Program-made: the position numbers and the translations under genes
NCBI GenBank assembly: GCA_029204225.1
Contig: CM055096.1
Location: forward strand, 30,452,557 to 30,516,556
Origin: Diphasiastrum complanatum
Lineage: Eukaryota > Streptophyta > Lycopodiopsida > Lycopodiales > Lycopodiaceae
Reading direction: 5' to 3'
DNA length: 64,000 nucleotides
Shown: in pieces, positions 1 through 11,240 of the stretch
Layout of the letters: every line of letters starts with the position of its first letter
How positions within the stretch are numbered: position 1 is the stretch's first letter
Notes under the pieces: generated by a model
Told to the model about the DNA's origin: nothing
What the model saw: the letters and a program-made list of their open reading frames with translations, nothing else
Database searches by the model: none

Positions 1-690
1 CTATCTTTCTCTCTTTGGTTGCTCTTGTCCTAGTTGTAGATTTGCATGTCAGTCTTGACTTTCTTGTTTGCATGCGTGGTCTTGTAGGTCTACACTGGGA
101 CCAAAGAGTAGATCGAGGTCAATGAAGCATAGTCTCAAACTATATTCTCAACTGTTTGCCATCCTAGCGCTCGAGAGATTATGATATGATTGTTTGAAAG
201 ACTAGTTCTTGGACTCGAGAGCTGATAAAAAGAGCAAAAACCAACTAATCCAATTTTGCACTTGGAATATCTATGATGCAATTTGGATAGCCGTGGTTTG
301 ATTAAATGCAAAAGTTTAGTTGGCTCCAGCGAAAGGTATAGTCAAAGTTTTAGAGCTACTGAAGAGACCCATGTAGAACCTGTTTGGACGTATGTTCTTC
401 CTTGTAGTTTTCAATGATAGGGGATTTCCAAGTAACAAAGAGTGCAAATCAGCTGCAATTTAATGGGCAATTCTGTTATGCGAATTATCTGCAATCTGAG
501 GGACCATTGAGATTCTAAAGTATAACACCAGTAGATTTGTTTTCAAGTTGCCACTAGAATGAGAAAACTATCTAAAGGAGTTGAATTTTCCTGTATAAAG
601 TAATCATTTGTTGATTTGTTGTTGTCCATTTATGTTTTTGAATACAAGTTATAGACGCTCGCTTTCAAAAGGATGGGACATAGTTGCAGT
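1..690. other. Unassigned sequence at left edge
   Basis: AT-rich DNA without a recognisable coding region, LTR terminus or RNA gene. The short open frames here have no family resemblance that I can see. It could be intron or intergenic DNA. Confidence 0.5.
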
Positions 691-732
691 GAATTGCGAT
701 TCGCTGGGATTGCGTTTCGCGAATCGCAATTC
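691..732. repeat. Perfect 14-bp inverted repeat (hairpin)
   Basis: GAATTGCGATTCGC at 691-704 is exactly repeated in inverse at 719-732, with a 14-nt spacer. Related GCGATTC/GAATCGC words recur at 736-748 and 1517-1545, so it may be the edge of a small foldback or TIR element; that is inference. Confidence 0.6.
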
Positions 733-1542
733 TAACCGCGAATCGTGTAAAAAAAAAAGACTATATTATTTTTTGGGCCTCCTCCTCGCGGCCAGAAACG
801 CGCTAGCCGTGGAGGAGGCAAAGTTTTTTTTTATGAGCTATAGGCGTCCGATCTTCGCATGTGAATAGTCGGCAGGCATCTACTCGGTGATACGAAGGTG
901 GTGTGCATGGTGCTAGGGGGATTTGAGCTTCGTGGAGAGCGAAACGATCAATTTTCGATATTTGGTAAGTGTAGGCTTGATTTTTTGCAAGCGTTGACAT
1001 TGAGCTGTAGGCAACCAAATCGAGCATAGTTTGGCTCTAGACCACCTTTCTTCATGCCCATGGTAATTCCTACGGCGTCAGTTTCAGCCGTTACGGCACA
1101 CCTAGCAAGATTTGAACACCACACTCTAAATGCATGTGTATTGTTGCCATTTTCACAAAATGACTTGCAGGCAACCGATTGAGGTGATGTCTGAGCCTAG
1201 AATGCATTTCCACATGCCTGCGGAGACTCCTGTGACCTCCGTTTCACCCGTCTTCGTCCGTATCACAAATTTCAATTTCCATGCCCTAATTCCATGTTTT
1301 ATAGGGTTTAGGCATGGAGCATCGTGCAAGCATCTGCCAGGGGCGTGGTTTAGGCCTACACTACACTCCTTTACGCCTGCACGGACTCCCTCACGGATAA
1401 CTACACAGTAATAATGCTCTTAATTAGAGCTTTCATCTGATACCCATATTGCCCAAAAATAAATAAAAAATAACAAATAAAAAAACACGATTCTGAACAT
1501 TTCTAGAAAAAATCCGAAACGCGATTTTGGACCGCGATTCAG
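733..1542. other. Unassigned sequence, possibly the body of a small TIR element
   Basis: No recognisable gene. The right end (1511-1545, minus strand) reads TGAATCGCGG then ATCGCGTTTCGG, resembling TGAATTGCGA and ATTGCGTTTCGC of the left end near 690-720. The right limit coincides with the point where the G gag fragment breaks off. A non-autonomous DNA transposon is possible but unproven. Confidence 0.3.
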
Positions 1543-1680
1543 TTCGTCGAGTTCTTCGGCGAACTGTTCCTGTTCTTCCACTTCCATGGGTTCCTTCCCT
1601 TTTCTGTAAGCCAAGGCTTCTGTTTCAAGTTCGTCAAAGCCTCTCTCCTGGGGTTGATCAGGTCCCTGAGGAGTGGTCAT
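1543..1680 (-). pseudogene. Gag N-terminal fragment of gypsy family G
   Basis: The first 46 or so residues are nearly identical to the gag start of the G element whose ATG is at 55188 (beginning [10 protein letters not shown]). The frame then runs into unrelated sequence and stops at 1420. Only a fragment of the capsid protein N-terminus remains, so it is non-functional. Confidence 0.85.
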
Positions 1681-2601
1681 CTTCGGAACTGAAAGAGAGC
1701 TACCTTAACTTCTGAAGGAAAAAAGTCTAAAAGACTAATTTACAACTGTACAAGGGAAAGGAAAGATGACTTAGATGTACAAAGGAGGGACAGAAAACTT
1801 AGCTGTTTCTGTGGACTGTACTTCCAAAGAAAATATCAAGAAAAGCCCTCTCAGCTCTTTTACTGCAAATTTCAGACCTGCTATCCGGAAAAATCAGAAT
1901 TCGAAACTCGAATTTGTAGGATAAAATCTGATTTGAACCTCTGACCACCCTCGCTGATTGAGCTGTGGGTCTGCTGCTCCAAAAGACTCAGGTTTGAAGC
2001 GTAAAATGTGCTCTGGATTTCTGAATTTATAGAGGGAACTGCTCGCTGATCTGACTGAAATTCTATCTGAGGTTTCTGATCTGAAAAACAGGTGTGAAGG
2101 CTCAAAAAAATATTTAAACCTCCAATTTGGGGCTACTAGCTGCCCTCGCTGCCTGACCAGGAATGTTGCTACTTGTTTTTGCTTACTTTGAGACCCAAAA
2201 TCCCTCTCATAATCTGATTTTCTAGCAACACCTTCAGCGCTGGACCTGCACCCAAGATTCTGTCTCAGATCCGCTCCAAATTCCGGAAAATTTCACTCCA
2301 AAATCGAAGTTTTAACCCAATTTGGCAGTGCTGGACCTGCTCCACGTTTTCTATTTAGAATTTGCTCAAAAATCCACAATTGATACATAAAAATCAAGGG
2401 TAAATCCCTGATTTTTCAGCGCTGAGCCTGTACAAGGGATTGTGCCTCAGACAACTGTAAATTCCCAGCAAATTTCAAGGATTTGAAAGCTGTTCCTACA
2501 GCGATTTTCCTCCTCAATTCTTTCATGAGAATCTGAGAAATCTTTCCTGCCTTTTGATAGCTTTCTCTACTACTGCTACTAAACTCCTTAGGATGGAGAT
2601 G

Positions 2602-2613
2602 GCTCTGGTACCA
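2602..2613 (-). other. Primer binding site (initiator-Met tRNA type) of truncated G
   Basis: On the minus strand TGGTACCAGAGC follows the LTR end after one base. It differs by one base from TGGTATCAGAGC, the site seen in the complete G, c1, c2 and c4. Confidence 0.75.
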
Positions 2614-2614
2614 G

Positions 2615-2971
2615 TGTAATAGATCCTAACACCACAGTAGGGCAAACACTAACTGATCCGCCCAACCTTGCCTACTCCCTGAGATAGAGTAAGCCCCCCC
2701 TAGCCCAGTGTGAGGACTGGTAGCATGCTACTGCCAAGTGTCGGCCACGTGGCACTGACGTGGCCGACTGCATGTCGGGACCCAACTGGGGCCCTATCCT
2801 GCTAACAGGGTCCTTAGGCTGTGTTAGGCCCGCCATGGATATGGATCGTGCTGGGGCACACTACTCACACTGTCTTGCCATGTTGGTCATGTACGCTGGA
2901 CATGACCCTGACTGTGGTATTTGACCTATCTGTGTTCTCTAGGGTTCGGCACTGGTTACGAGCTCGTAACA
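2615..2971 (-). repeat. 5' LTR of truncated G element (357 bp)
   Basis: Bounded by TGTTACGAGCTCGTAAC at the 2971 end and by TTACA at 2615. It is a close match to the 358-bp 3' LTR at 50058-50415. The start carries a TTACGAGCTCGTAA palindrome. Confidence 0.9.
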
Positions 2972-3361
2972 GGTTTACTAACAAGTAACAAAGACAAGGT
3001 CCCCCTTTGAGATGGTCCTGCCAACGGACCTTTGCCTGGCCGCGCCCATACAAATCGATCACAGAATTAGCCCACATAGGACACCCCTCCAACTATCCGT
3101 GCTTTCACCATTAAGCAGCACATTGCCTCAGTCACGCCCCACCACTTTTTGGTCGATAGCCCTTATAGCTAAACGATCGGCAGCTATCCCGCACCGGCAG
3201 CTAACCACCCGTGCTTTACACCCAAATTCGAGCAGCATCTCTGTATCGATGGTTAACCCGTACAGTTCGAATATGTCGCCCCGCACCCCACAAGGCACAG
3301 ACCGTGCTTACACCAATCTAATGGCAGCACACTGCCTCATCTGTCCTACGTGCGGACAGCG
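2972..3361 (-). repeat. R-family leader fragment
   Basis: Matches the R leader at about 6547-6930, starting GGTTTACTA. It abuts the end of the R LTR at 3362, but the primer binding site and first part of the leader that follow the 7152 LTR are missing. So the LTR at 3362-4580 also acts as the upstream LTR of a second, deleted internal region. Confidence 0.75.
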
Positions 3362-4580
3362 TGTAGCGCAGGCATCCCAAAGGGAGCCGGGAACCACGAC
3401 TTAGCTTCCCAGCCTTCAACTCTTGCCATCCAAACCCACTTGACATACAAGCAGCCAACTCGCCAACAACGATCAGACTTAACCAACTTGAAGTTTCGAA
3501 AACCAACATTGAGATCCAACCTGGCGCCATGCCAGATCGGGGGTCCCGATGTGGGTGACTTCCCTCCAAGCAAGCCGCCCGACATACATCCAAGTTAACC
3601 AACTCGAAGCTTCGTTACAAACGAGTAACATCCATTCCAAGCAAGCGGTCTGACTTACATCAGACTTAACCAACTGAAAGCTTCGTCACGAGCGCTGGAA
3701 GCCAACCTGGCGCCACGCCAGACTGGACAACCATAAACAGGTAACTTCCACGCAAGCAAGCCATCCAACTCAGCCGACAGGTTAGAGCCCGTTCCCCAAG
3801 AGCTTAACCCATTCACGTTCATGCAAGGAACACTCAGAACCACAAACCGCGACAGATATGGAGACAACCAGTTCCTATACCAAATGGTCCCGACAACATA
3901 CCGCTGGCGCCACGGACCGAACAGTCCCGACGGCATATCGCTGGCGTCCTGGGATGCGACCCTCAACTATGTGCCAAGTTAAAAATTTTGAAAGCGGCCT
4001 TACAACTGGCGCTTTTACCGATCACTGAAACCCAGAAGGTAATCAGAGTCAGTTTGAGAAAAATCCCACTTTATTGATAAATCTGAGAAGGTTACATTTC
4101 AAGTGTGTGACCGACCCTAGTCTCCGGGGCGCTAGCATGCCAAGGCGAGAGCCATGACAACATTCTAGCAAGGGAGGCTGAGACTTGGTTGGAGCTCGCC
4201 CTGAGTCGCAACCCGCACTCCCCTATAGTATTGGTGTGATTCGGCACCCCCCCTCATACCAAGCACTCTACCCAAAGCTGGTAAAGCACGTTTTTCTCTC
4301 TCTAGGATTTTCTCTTTCTAGAAAGTCATTTTCTCTCTCCAGATTTTACTGATCCCCAGGCTTCCTTTAATCATGCCTAGATCGTGTGAGGTGATTGCAC
4401 ATCGATCTGAGCTCTCTGGACTCCGCTAGAACCGATCAAAGATTTTCAGCCATAGGAACTTGGCGCCGGCTGGATTCTGGTCACAGTGGCACCGGGAGCA
4501 GCAGGGGCGCTGCTGGCGCCGGGGACATAGCTGGCGCCGATGGCGCCGGAAGTAAAGCTTGTAAAGGTAGCTTTACAACA
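3362..4580 (-). repeat. R-family LTR (1219 bp)
   Basis: On the minus strand it begins TGTTGTAAAGCTACCTTTAC at 4580 and ends TGCGCTACA at 3362. Inside are a GGCGCC-rich stretch (4460-4555) and an AATAAAG-type poly(A) signal region near 4070. Other copies are at 7152-8352, 19049-20109, 59222-60414 and, split, at 31034-31089 plus 48910-50057. Confidence 0.9.
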
Positions 4581-5894
4581 TCCACCCCACCTTTATAAAA
4601 TCTGATGTCCTCATCAGATGTCAGATTAAAGTAAAGGTGTCTCCCAATTAAAATAACTATACATTTAAGCTACTTGGCACAGTACTCAATTTACTGGCCA
4701 CTTTTTATTAACATTGAAGCTGGCACACCACAAGTCGGAGGCTCAGCTCTTTGTACTGAAAAATTACATAACTTGATAATATATCTTTGTCTGGGAAAAG
4801 CGTAGATTTGATATCGCTTTCGTAAAACCCAAAAACCTTATTAACTGGTGACAGAGGCCTTTCTTTGAAATGTTCGCCCCTGTCGCTTCTGACTTTCGAC
4901 TTTGGAACTCCTTTGAGCTCCTGATTTGTCCTTGATGCACTTTGTGTTGAGCTCCCTGAGCTCCGGATTTGTTCAGTTCCGCGAGCCAAAGGATTTATTG
5001 TTTGATTGCCCACTTTATGGTCCACTCCGTGCCTTGTTGCTTCTGCACCTTGATTTCTCTCCTTGTCCCAGCCTGATCTTGATACTTTTCCATCTTGGCT
5101 CTTTAAGGTAGGCAAAGATTGAGTACTCCGCAATGCACCTCTCACTTAGGTTGAAGTAGCTCTTTGAATCAGCCCAAATGTAACCATTGACCTCGTGGAA
5201 AGCCAAAGGGTTGCACGAGTTTGATCCGCATCCGAACTATCTCTTCGCGTTTGTTTGAAGCACCATGTCCGTCGCGCAAAACTTGACTTTCACAATTCCA
5301 TCACTGGTCAGTTGCCTCACAGTCAAAACTAGAAGTGTACATCGAGCTTGGCTTCAAGTAGCTCTCTTTGAATCAGACACATGCACCCAGAGTTTGCACT
5401 AGTCCGATCTCAACGCGAACTGTCCCTTAGCGTTCGTTCGAAATACCAAGTCTCTCATGCCAGACTCAACTTTCACAGTTTCTTCATTGATCAGCTGCCT
5501 TACACGTAACACAAGCCAGCGTACTCATATGTTTCCTCATCATTGCTGGTCCAGAGAAAGCCTGTAACAAACTTTCCTTTCCACAACAAAAACTTGTCAA
5601 CTTATTAGGTCCAAAGTTCGCCAGTCTCCTCGTGTGAGTATGGCTAGGTCACCTTGAATTTGCCCCCATTTTGATCAACTTTCATTCAAAATTTGCCCCA
5701 AGAGAGAGGTGTGTGTGATAGTTCCCCTCCACTTATAAAATCAGCTGATCGGACTTAGAGTAGAGTTCTTCGGACAAAAAGCCTTTCCAACACTTTGCTT
5801 CCCATATGCTAGGATTATGGCTCGATCCAACTTGTTGCCAATCTCTGAAGAGGATCCTAGTCTTTCCCCTTTGAGGAAAAACCCAACTGATACT

Positions 5895-6398
5895 GGATAT
5901 CACCCATGCTCAGTGAGTTTCAGTTCCAAAGGTGGCTGTCCCAAAATGAAGACCAACTGCTCCATAGAAGATCTCCCCTGAAATTGCCCTTTCCAACTTT
6001 TGACTTCCTGCTTGCGTCTGGTGGGCGTTGTCGCAAATGAAACTAACCCAAGAAACAGGCTAGCCATCCATCCTTTGCAAACATTGAGTCGTTTCGTTGC
6101 CGTTCACGTGCGAGTACTTGAACTGCAAATCCGCCCCACAGATTCTGGATATCACCCATGCTCAGTGAGTTTCAGTTCCGAAGGTGGCCGTCCCAAAATG
6201 AAGACCAACTGCTCCATACAAGATCTCCCCTGAAATTGCCCTTTCCAACTTTTGACTTTCTGCTTGCGTCTGGTGGGCGTTGTCGCAAATGAAACTAACC
6301 CAAGAAACAGGCTAGCCATTCATCCTTTGCAAACATTGAGTCGTTTCGTTGCCGTTCACGTGCGAGTACTTGAACTGCAAATCTGCCCCACAGATTCT
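5895..6398. repeat. 252-bp tandem duplication inside R
   Basis: 5895-6146 is repeated almost exactly at 6147-6398, both starting GGATATCACCCATGCTCAG. Only a few substitutions separate the copies by eye. Confidence 0.85.
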
Positions 6399-7136
6399 GT
6401 AGTCCTCTTTGTTTGATGGTATCAGCCTTCAAAAGAAAAGCTTCCTTCTCGAGCCATCAGCTCCTTGTATCACAAGCAATCATGCAAACCAGGCAAAGCA
6501 CGAGTACTAAGACTCACCACGAATACATACAAGTAAGACACTCAGGCAGGTTTACTATTAAGTAACAAAGACAAGGTCCCCCTTTGAGATGGTCCTGCGA
6601 ACGGACCTTTGCCTGGCCGCGCCCATACAAATCGATCACGGAATCAGCCCACATAGGACACCCCTCCAACTATCCGTGCTTTCACCATTAAGCAGCACAT
6701 TGCCTCAGTCACGCCCCACCACTTTTGGGTCGATAGCCCTTATAGCTAAACGATCGGCAGCTATCCCGCACCGGCAGCTAACCACTCGTGCTTTACACTC
6801 GAATTCGAGCAGCATCTCTGTATCAATGGTTAACCTGTACAGTTCGAATATGTCGCCCCGCACCCCACAAGGTACAGACCGTGCTTTCACCTCCCTAGGC
6901 AGCACTTTGCCTCATCCGTCCTACGTGCAGACAGCGCCAGGCCTGAACCGCGAGAACTGACCGTGCTTACACCTCAAGGGCAGCACCTTGACTCATCAAG
7001 TCCCCCGTTCTGCCGACCACCCCGACCGTGGATGCACCCGTGCTTACACTGTGGGCAGCACCTTGCACAACAGTTGTTTTGATGAACCCCAAACCGTGGC
7101 CATTTCCGTGAGATCCGCATAGCTGACCGGCTAGTC

Positions 7137-7149
7137 GGCTCTGGTACCA
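7137..7149 (-). other. Primer binding site of R
   Basis: Minus strand TGGTACCAGAGCC lies two bases after the LTR end at 7152. It is complementary to the 3' end of initiator-Met tRNA apart from one base. Confidence 0.75.
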
Positions 7150-7151
7150 CA

Positions 7152-8352
7152 TGTAGCGCAGGCATCCCAAAGGGAGCCGGGAACCACGACTTAGCTTCCC
7201 AGCCTTCAACTCTTGCCATCCAAACCCACTTGACATACAAGCAGCCAACTCGCCAACAACGATCAGACTTAACCAACTTGAAGTTTCGAAAACCAACATT
7301 GAGATCCAACCTGACGCCATGCCAGATCGGGGGTCCCGATGTGGGTGACTTCTCTCCAAGCAAGCCGCCCGACATACATCAAACTTAACCAACTCGAAGC
7401 TTCGTTACAAACGAGTAACATCCATTCCAAGCAAGCGGTCTGACTTACATCAGACTTAACCATCTGAAAGCTTCGTCACGAGCGCTAGAAGCCAACCTGG
7501 CGCCATGCCAGACTGGACAGCCATAAACAGGTAACTTCCACCCAAGCAAGCCATCCAACTCAGCCAACAGGTTAGAGCCCGTTCCCCAAGAGCTTAACCC
7601 ATTCACGTTCATGCAAGGAACACTCATAACCACAAGCCGCGACAGATATGGAGACAACCAGTTCTTGGACCAAATGGTCCCGATAGCATACCGCTGGCGC
7701 CACGGACCGAATGGTCCCGACGACATACCGCTGGCGTCCTGGGATATGATCCTCAGATATGTGCCAACTTAAAATTTTTGAAAGCGGCCTTACAACTGGC
7801 GCTTTTACCGAACACTGAAACCCAGAAGGTAATCATAGTCAATTTGAGGAAAATCCCACTTTATTGATAAATCTGAGAAGGTTACATTTCAAGTGTGTGA
7901 CCGACCCTAGTCTCCGGGGCGCTAGCATGCCAAGGCGAGAGCCATGACAACATTCGCCCTGAGTCGTAACTCGCACTCCCCTATAGTATTGGTGTGATTC
8001 GGCACCCCCCCCCCCCCTCATACCAAGCACTCCACCCAAGCTGGTAAAGCACGTTTTTCTCTCTCTAGGATTTTCTCTTTCTAGAATGTCATTTTCTCTC
8101 TCTAGATTTTATTGATCCCCAGGCTTCCTTTAATCATGCCTAGATCGTGTGAGGTGATTGCACATCGATCTGAGCTCTCTGGACTCCGCTAGAACCGATC
8201 AAAGATTTTCAGCCATAGGAACTTGGCGCCGGCTGGATTCTGGTCACAGTGGCGTTGGGAGTGGCGCCGACGGCGTTGGCGCCGGGAGCAGCAGGGGCGC
8301 TGCTGGCGCCAGTGACGCCGGAAGTAAAGCTTATGAAGATAGCTTTACAACA
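7152..8352 (-). repeat. R-family 5' LTR (1201 bp)
   Basis: Minus-strand start TGTTGTAAAGC at 8352, end GCGCTACA at 7152. It is followed on its internal side by a primer binding site, so this is the true 5' LTR. It carries a (C)n run at about 8006-8018 and a GGCGCC-rich stretch at 8226-8320. Confidence 0.9.
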
Positions 8353-9748
8353 GTACCCCTCCATTGTCTGGACTCCATGTGCTGCACACTCACTAGACCT
8401 CCTCCTGCATTCCATCGGGCGCTTGCCTTGGGTTAGTGAGATTCTCACGAGGGCACTTGCGGTTGTGGACTTCGTCACACGCAAGCGCCGCATGACTGCC
8501 CTTTTCCGCACATTCAGCAGGTATGGTATTTATTTTTTGGCTCATTCAAGATGCTTCTTGTTTTTTGCTAATTTCATGTGTGCCTCTCATTCCGTTTGTC
8601 AATGCAGGCTCGACTTGAAGAAGCCCGCTCGCACCCGCTTCGCCTACCAGTTCATCATGCTTGAGCAGGTACACAAGCTCAAGGGTGATTTGTGGCACAT
8701 GGCTACTTCGGCAGAGTTCACTGCCATGGACCTGTCCACGACCCCAGAGGGCTTGGCCTTCCACGACATCCTCTTCATGGAGCCTTTCTGGGTGGATGTG
8801 CAGCAGCTGATGGACGTCATGCTCCCCATCTACTCTGTTTTGAGGCTCGTTGATCGCAAGGGGTTCACGATGGGCCTCATTTACGAGTTCATGGACCGCA
8901 TAGGCGAGTCTCTCCAGCGTTCCGAGCTGGACCCTGCCAGGTATAACTTTTTTCCGTCTCACCTTCCTTCCATTTCGCACTCTGTTTCGTCTTGCTGCCG
9001 CAACACGATGGTATGTAACTGTTGCCTCCACGTGGTTTGGTCCACAGGTCGGAGCCTATCAGGCGCTTGTGGCAGCGACGATGGGATAAGTTTCACCGGC
9101 CCATTCACAGTGTGGCCCACATACTGCATCCGCTGTGTCAGAACGAGAGGGATTACGACGATGCAGAGCTGCGTGTGGACTGGTTCGCATACATCCGCCT
9201 CCTCAGCAGCGACTCTGGTATCTGCAGCAGGTTCGAGGTGCAGAGGCTTAGTTACAGGTAAACTCTTGCTCTATCGTACGTTGTCGTTCGTTCAATTTCC
9301 CTGCGCGGGCTCAAGATGTACTCACGCACATCACTGATCAACTGCAGGCACTCTCTGGGGCTGTTCGGCGAGGACCTTGCACGTGTCCGAGAGAACAGGC
9401 TCTTGCCTGTATCATGGTGGGAGAGCTACGGTGTTGGACAACCAGACCTGAGGACGCTCGCGCTCCGAGTCCTTTCACAGGTATGTTGTCTAATCTCATT
9501 CATCCAACTAGTTTTTGCATTTTCTCTACAAGGTCGGTACTCACTCGAGTGGTTGCCAATCAATGCAGGATTGTTCTGCTTGCGTGTGCGAGCGGAACTG
9601 GTCAGCGTCAGCCTTGTTCACACGAACAGGGGGAACCGTCTGACGACGGAGCGATACAATGACTTGGTAACCTGCAACACCAACACCAGGGTGGTTCGAC
9701 GTATCACGGAGAGCATGGGGGCAGGAGGCACAAGCCCTACTCTTGCAG
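8353..9748 (+). pseudogene. hAT-family transposase, C-terminal half, five exons
   Basis: Five exons with good GT-AG introns encode the C-terminal part of a hAT transposase: 8353-8520, 8608-8940, 9048-9257, 9348-9480 and 9569-9748. Recognisable blocks are CAAHSLDLLL in exon 1 (the CxxH region of the catalytic domain), RRWDKFHRPIHSVAHILHP in exon 3 and the hAT dimerisation block SWWESYG...LALRVLSQ in exon 4. Exon 5 continues with CERNWS and, in another frame, TTERYNDLV, so it has a frameshift. The N-terminal half is absent because the R LTR abuts exon 1. It is a broken cut-and-paste transposase; a diverged relative lies at 13020-14640 in reverse. Confidence 0.8.
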
Positions 9749-9810
9749 GTATATGTCTATGCTCTATCATTTGCTTTCCTATTAGTTTAAGACATTCAGT
9801 ATTAATGGTC

Positions 9811-10505
9811 CAGGAATACAGTCCACTCGGGTATGAACCCAAGGGACCGAGCTTGGCTCGATTCAGGTATTGTCCGGTCAAAATGGCCGTTCGACGGGAC
9901 AGAAACGCAATTAGGTCAGTCGAAATGGACTAGTTTTGCAGCTCTCCGTCCGACGGTCCCGTTTCTCCAAACGGGATCCGTTTCAGGTGTCGTCCGTTTC
10001 GGCCAGCGGACAACCTCGATAGGAACCTGTGGGAGCAGATGGGACGAGGACCGGACGGACGACAGGCCGAGTACGTCCTTTTGAAGTTCGACGTCAAACA
10101 GCGCTTCAGGGACACTTGTCGGGACGGGACCTGAAAACAATTGGAATCGACAAAATGGCCCAGGAATATAGTCCATGGATTCGTGATCCCGATACGAACT
10201 CAAACGACCGTGTCATTCGGTCAAAATGGCCCTTCGACAGGATTGAAACGCAATTAGGTCAAGCGAAATGGACTAGTTTTGCAGCTTTTCGTCCGACAGT
10301 CCCATTTCTCCAAACGGGATCCGTTTCAGGTGTCGTCCGTTTCGGCCAGCGGACAACCTCGATAGGAACCTGTGGGAGCAGACGGGACGAGGACCGGACG
10401 GACGGCAGGCCCAATACGTCCTTCCGAAGTTCAACGTCAGACATGGCTTCAGGGACACTTTGCCGGGATGGGACCTGAAAGCATTTGGAATTGACAAAAC
10501 ATTTC
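9811..10505. repeat. Direct duplication, two units of about 345 bp
   Basis: 9811-10156 and 10157-10505 are two copies. AAATGGACTAGTTTTGCAGC occurs at about 9924 and about 10267. Each unit holds a small hairpin, CCCGTTT-CTCC-AAACGGG in the first copy. No coding function seen. Confidence 0.8.
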
Positions 10506-10540
10506 GACAGCGTATTGTAGCGTGTTGAAGTAGTGCCATA

Positions 10541-11240
10541 AGTAACTAGTAAGCTGTTGAAGTTCATCCGGGGAGAAACCGATCTCATCAACCGAGACAC
10601 AGTAGTGTGTAGGTCTTGTAGTTTTCTGTAGTGAATGAAACAGTTTTGCATGAGTAATTAGTAAGCTGTTGAAGTTCATCCGGGGGGAAACCGATCACAT
10701 CATATAAGACATAGTACTGTTTTGTGTAGGTCTCGTGGTTCCCTGTAGTGAATGAAACAGTTTTGCATCAGTAATTAGTAAGTTGTTGAGTTCATCCGGG
10801 GGGAAACCGATCACATCATATAAGACAGAGTACTGTGTAGGTCTCATGGTTCCATGCAGTGAATGAAACAGTTTTGCATAAGTAATTAGTAAGCTGTTGA
10901 AGTTCATCCAGGGGAAACTGATCACATCATATAAGACAGAGCAATGTGTAGGTCTCATGGTTCCCTGTAGTGAATGAAACAGTTTTGCATAAGTAATTAG
11001 TAAGTCGTTGAAGTTCATCCGGGGGGAAACCGATCATATCATATAATATAAGACACAGTATTGTGTAGGCCTCATGGTTCCCTGTAGCGAATGAAACAAT
11101 TTGGCATAAGTAATTAGTAAGCTGTTGAAGGTCATCCGGGGGGGAACCGATCACATCATATAAGACAGAGTACTGCGTAGGCCTATGCTGACAGAGGTAG
11201 CTATACCTCTTGCAGGATGGTCGGTCATGTGGTCCCCTGT
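10541..11240. repeat. Minisatellite, six units of 111-117 bp
   Basis: The marker AAGCTGTTGA (with variants) recurs at 10551, 10663, 10780, 10891, 11002 and 11119, followed by GTTCATCCGGGG and later GTGAATGAAACAGTTTTGCA. Unit lengths are 111, 112 or 117 bp. Spacers do not vary as in a CRISPR; the whole unit is repeated. Confidence 0.9.

Larger units (their letters stand above)
1543..2971 (-). mobile_element. Truncated 5' end of a Ty3/gypsy element (family G)
   Basis: This stretch matches the 5' end of the complete G element at 50058-56117. In minus-strand order it holds the 5' LTR (2971 to 2615), the primer binding site, a leader of about 0.9 kb and the first 46 or so codons of gag. Everything downstream is missing: gag stops matching near 1543, where the unassigned GCGATTC-rich sequence begins. 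The leader keeps the repeated 'dacctgct' type sentence structure of the G leader (two GCTGGACCTGC blocks). It lies beside R leader sequence, so this G copy probably inserted in an R element and later lost its 3' part. Confidence 0.85.
4581..7151 (-). other. R-family internal region without coding capacity
   Basis: A polypurine tract (minus AAAGGTGGGGTGGA, 4581-4594) adjoins the LTR. On the element's sense strand the longest frames, about 145 and 63 aa, resemble no retroelement domain and are not kept intact in the copies at 20110-20817 and 29773-31033. A 252-bp tandem duplication lies inside. I see no protein this region could make for transposition. Confidence 0.7.
2972..8352 (-). mobile_element. 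Tandem R-family LTR retrotransposon (non-coding, LARD-like)
   Basis: Minus-strand order is LTR (8352-7152), primer binding site, internal region (7151-4581), LTR (4580-3362), then part of a second internal region (3361-2972). The LTR-internal-LTR-internal order is that of unequal recombination between R copies. The 2.57-kb internal region has no gag, protease, integrase or reverse transcriptase, so R should depend on another element for its proteins. Family S shares its TGTTGTAAAGC terminus and leader and encodes gag, so it is the likely partner. The right end lies against hAT exon sequence at 8353. Confidence 0.8.

Noticed and set aside
608-868. 86-aa frame near the left edge
   Set aside because: Runs across the hairpin and a poly(A) stretch; no similarity or codon pattern to support it.
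3012-3404. Overlapping frames of 60-140 aa in R LTRs and leader
   Set aside because: They recur in every R copy on both strands with different stops and frameshifts, as expected for non-coding repeats.
8249-9337. Single 362-aa protein reading through the hAT exons
   Set aside because: The frame happens to stay open through two introns. The conserved blocks are better explained by exons with GT-AG introns.
10541-11240. CRISPR array
   Set aside because: The entire 111-117-bp unit is repeated, with no variable spacers, and the genome is eukaryotic.
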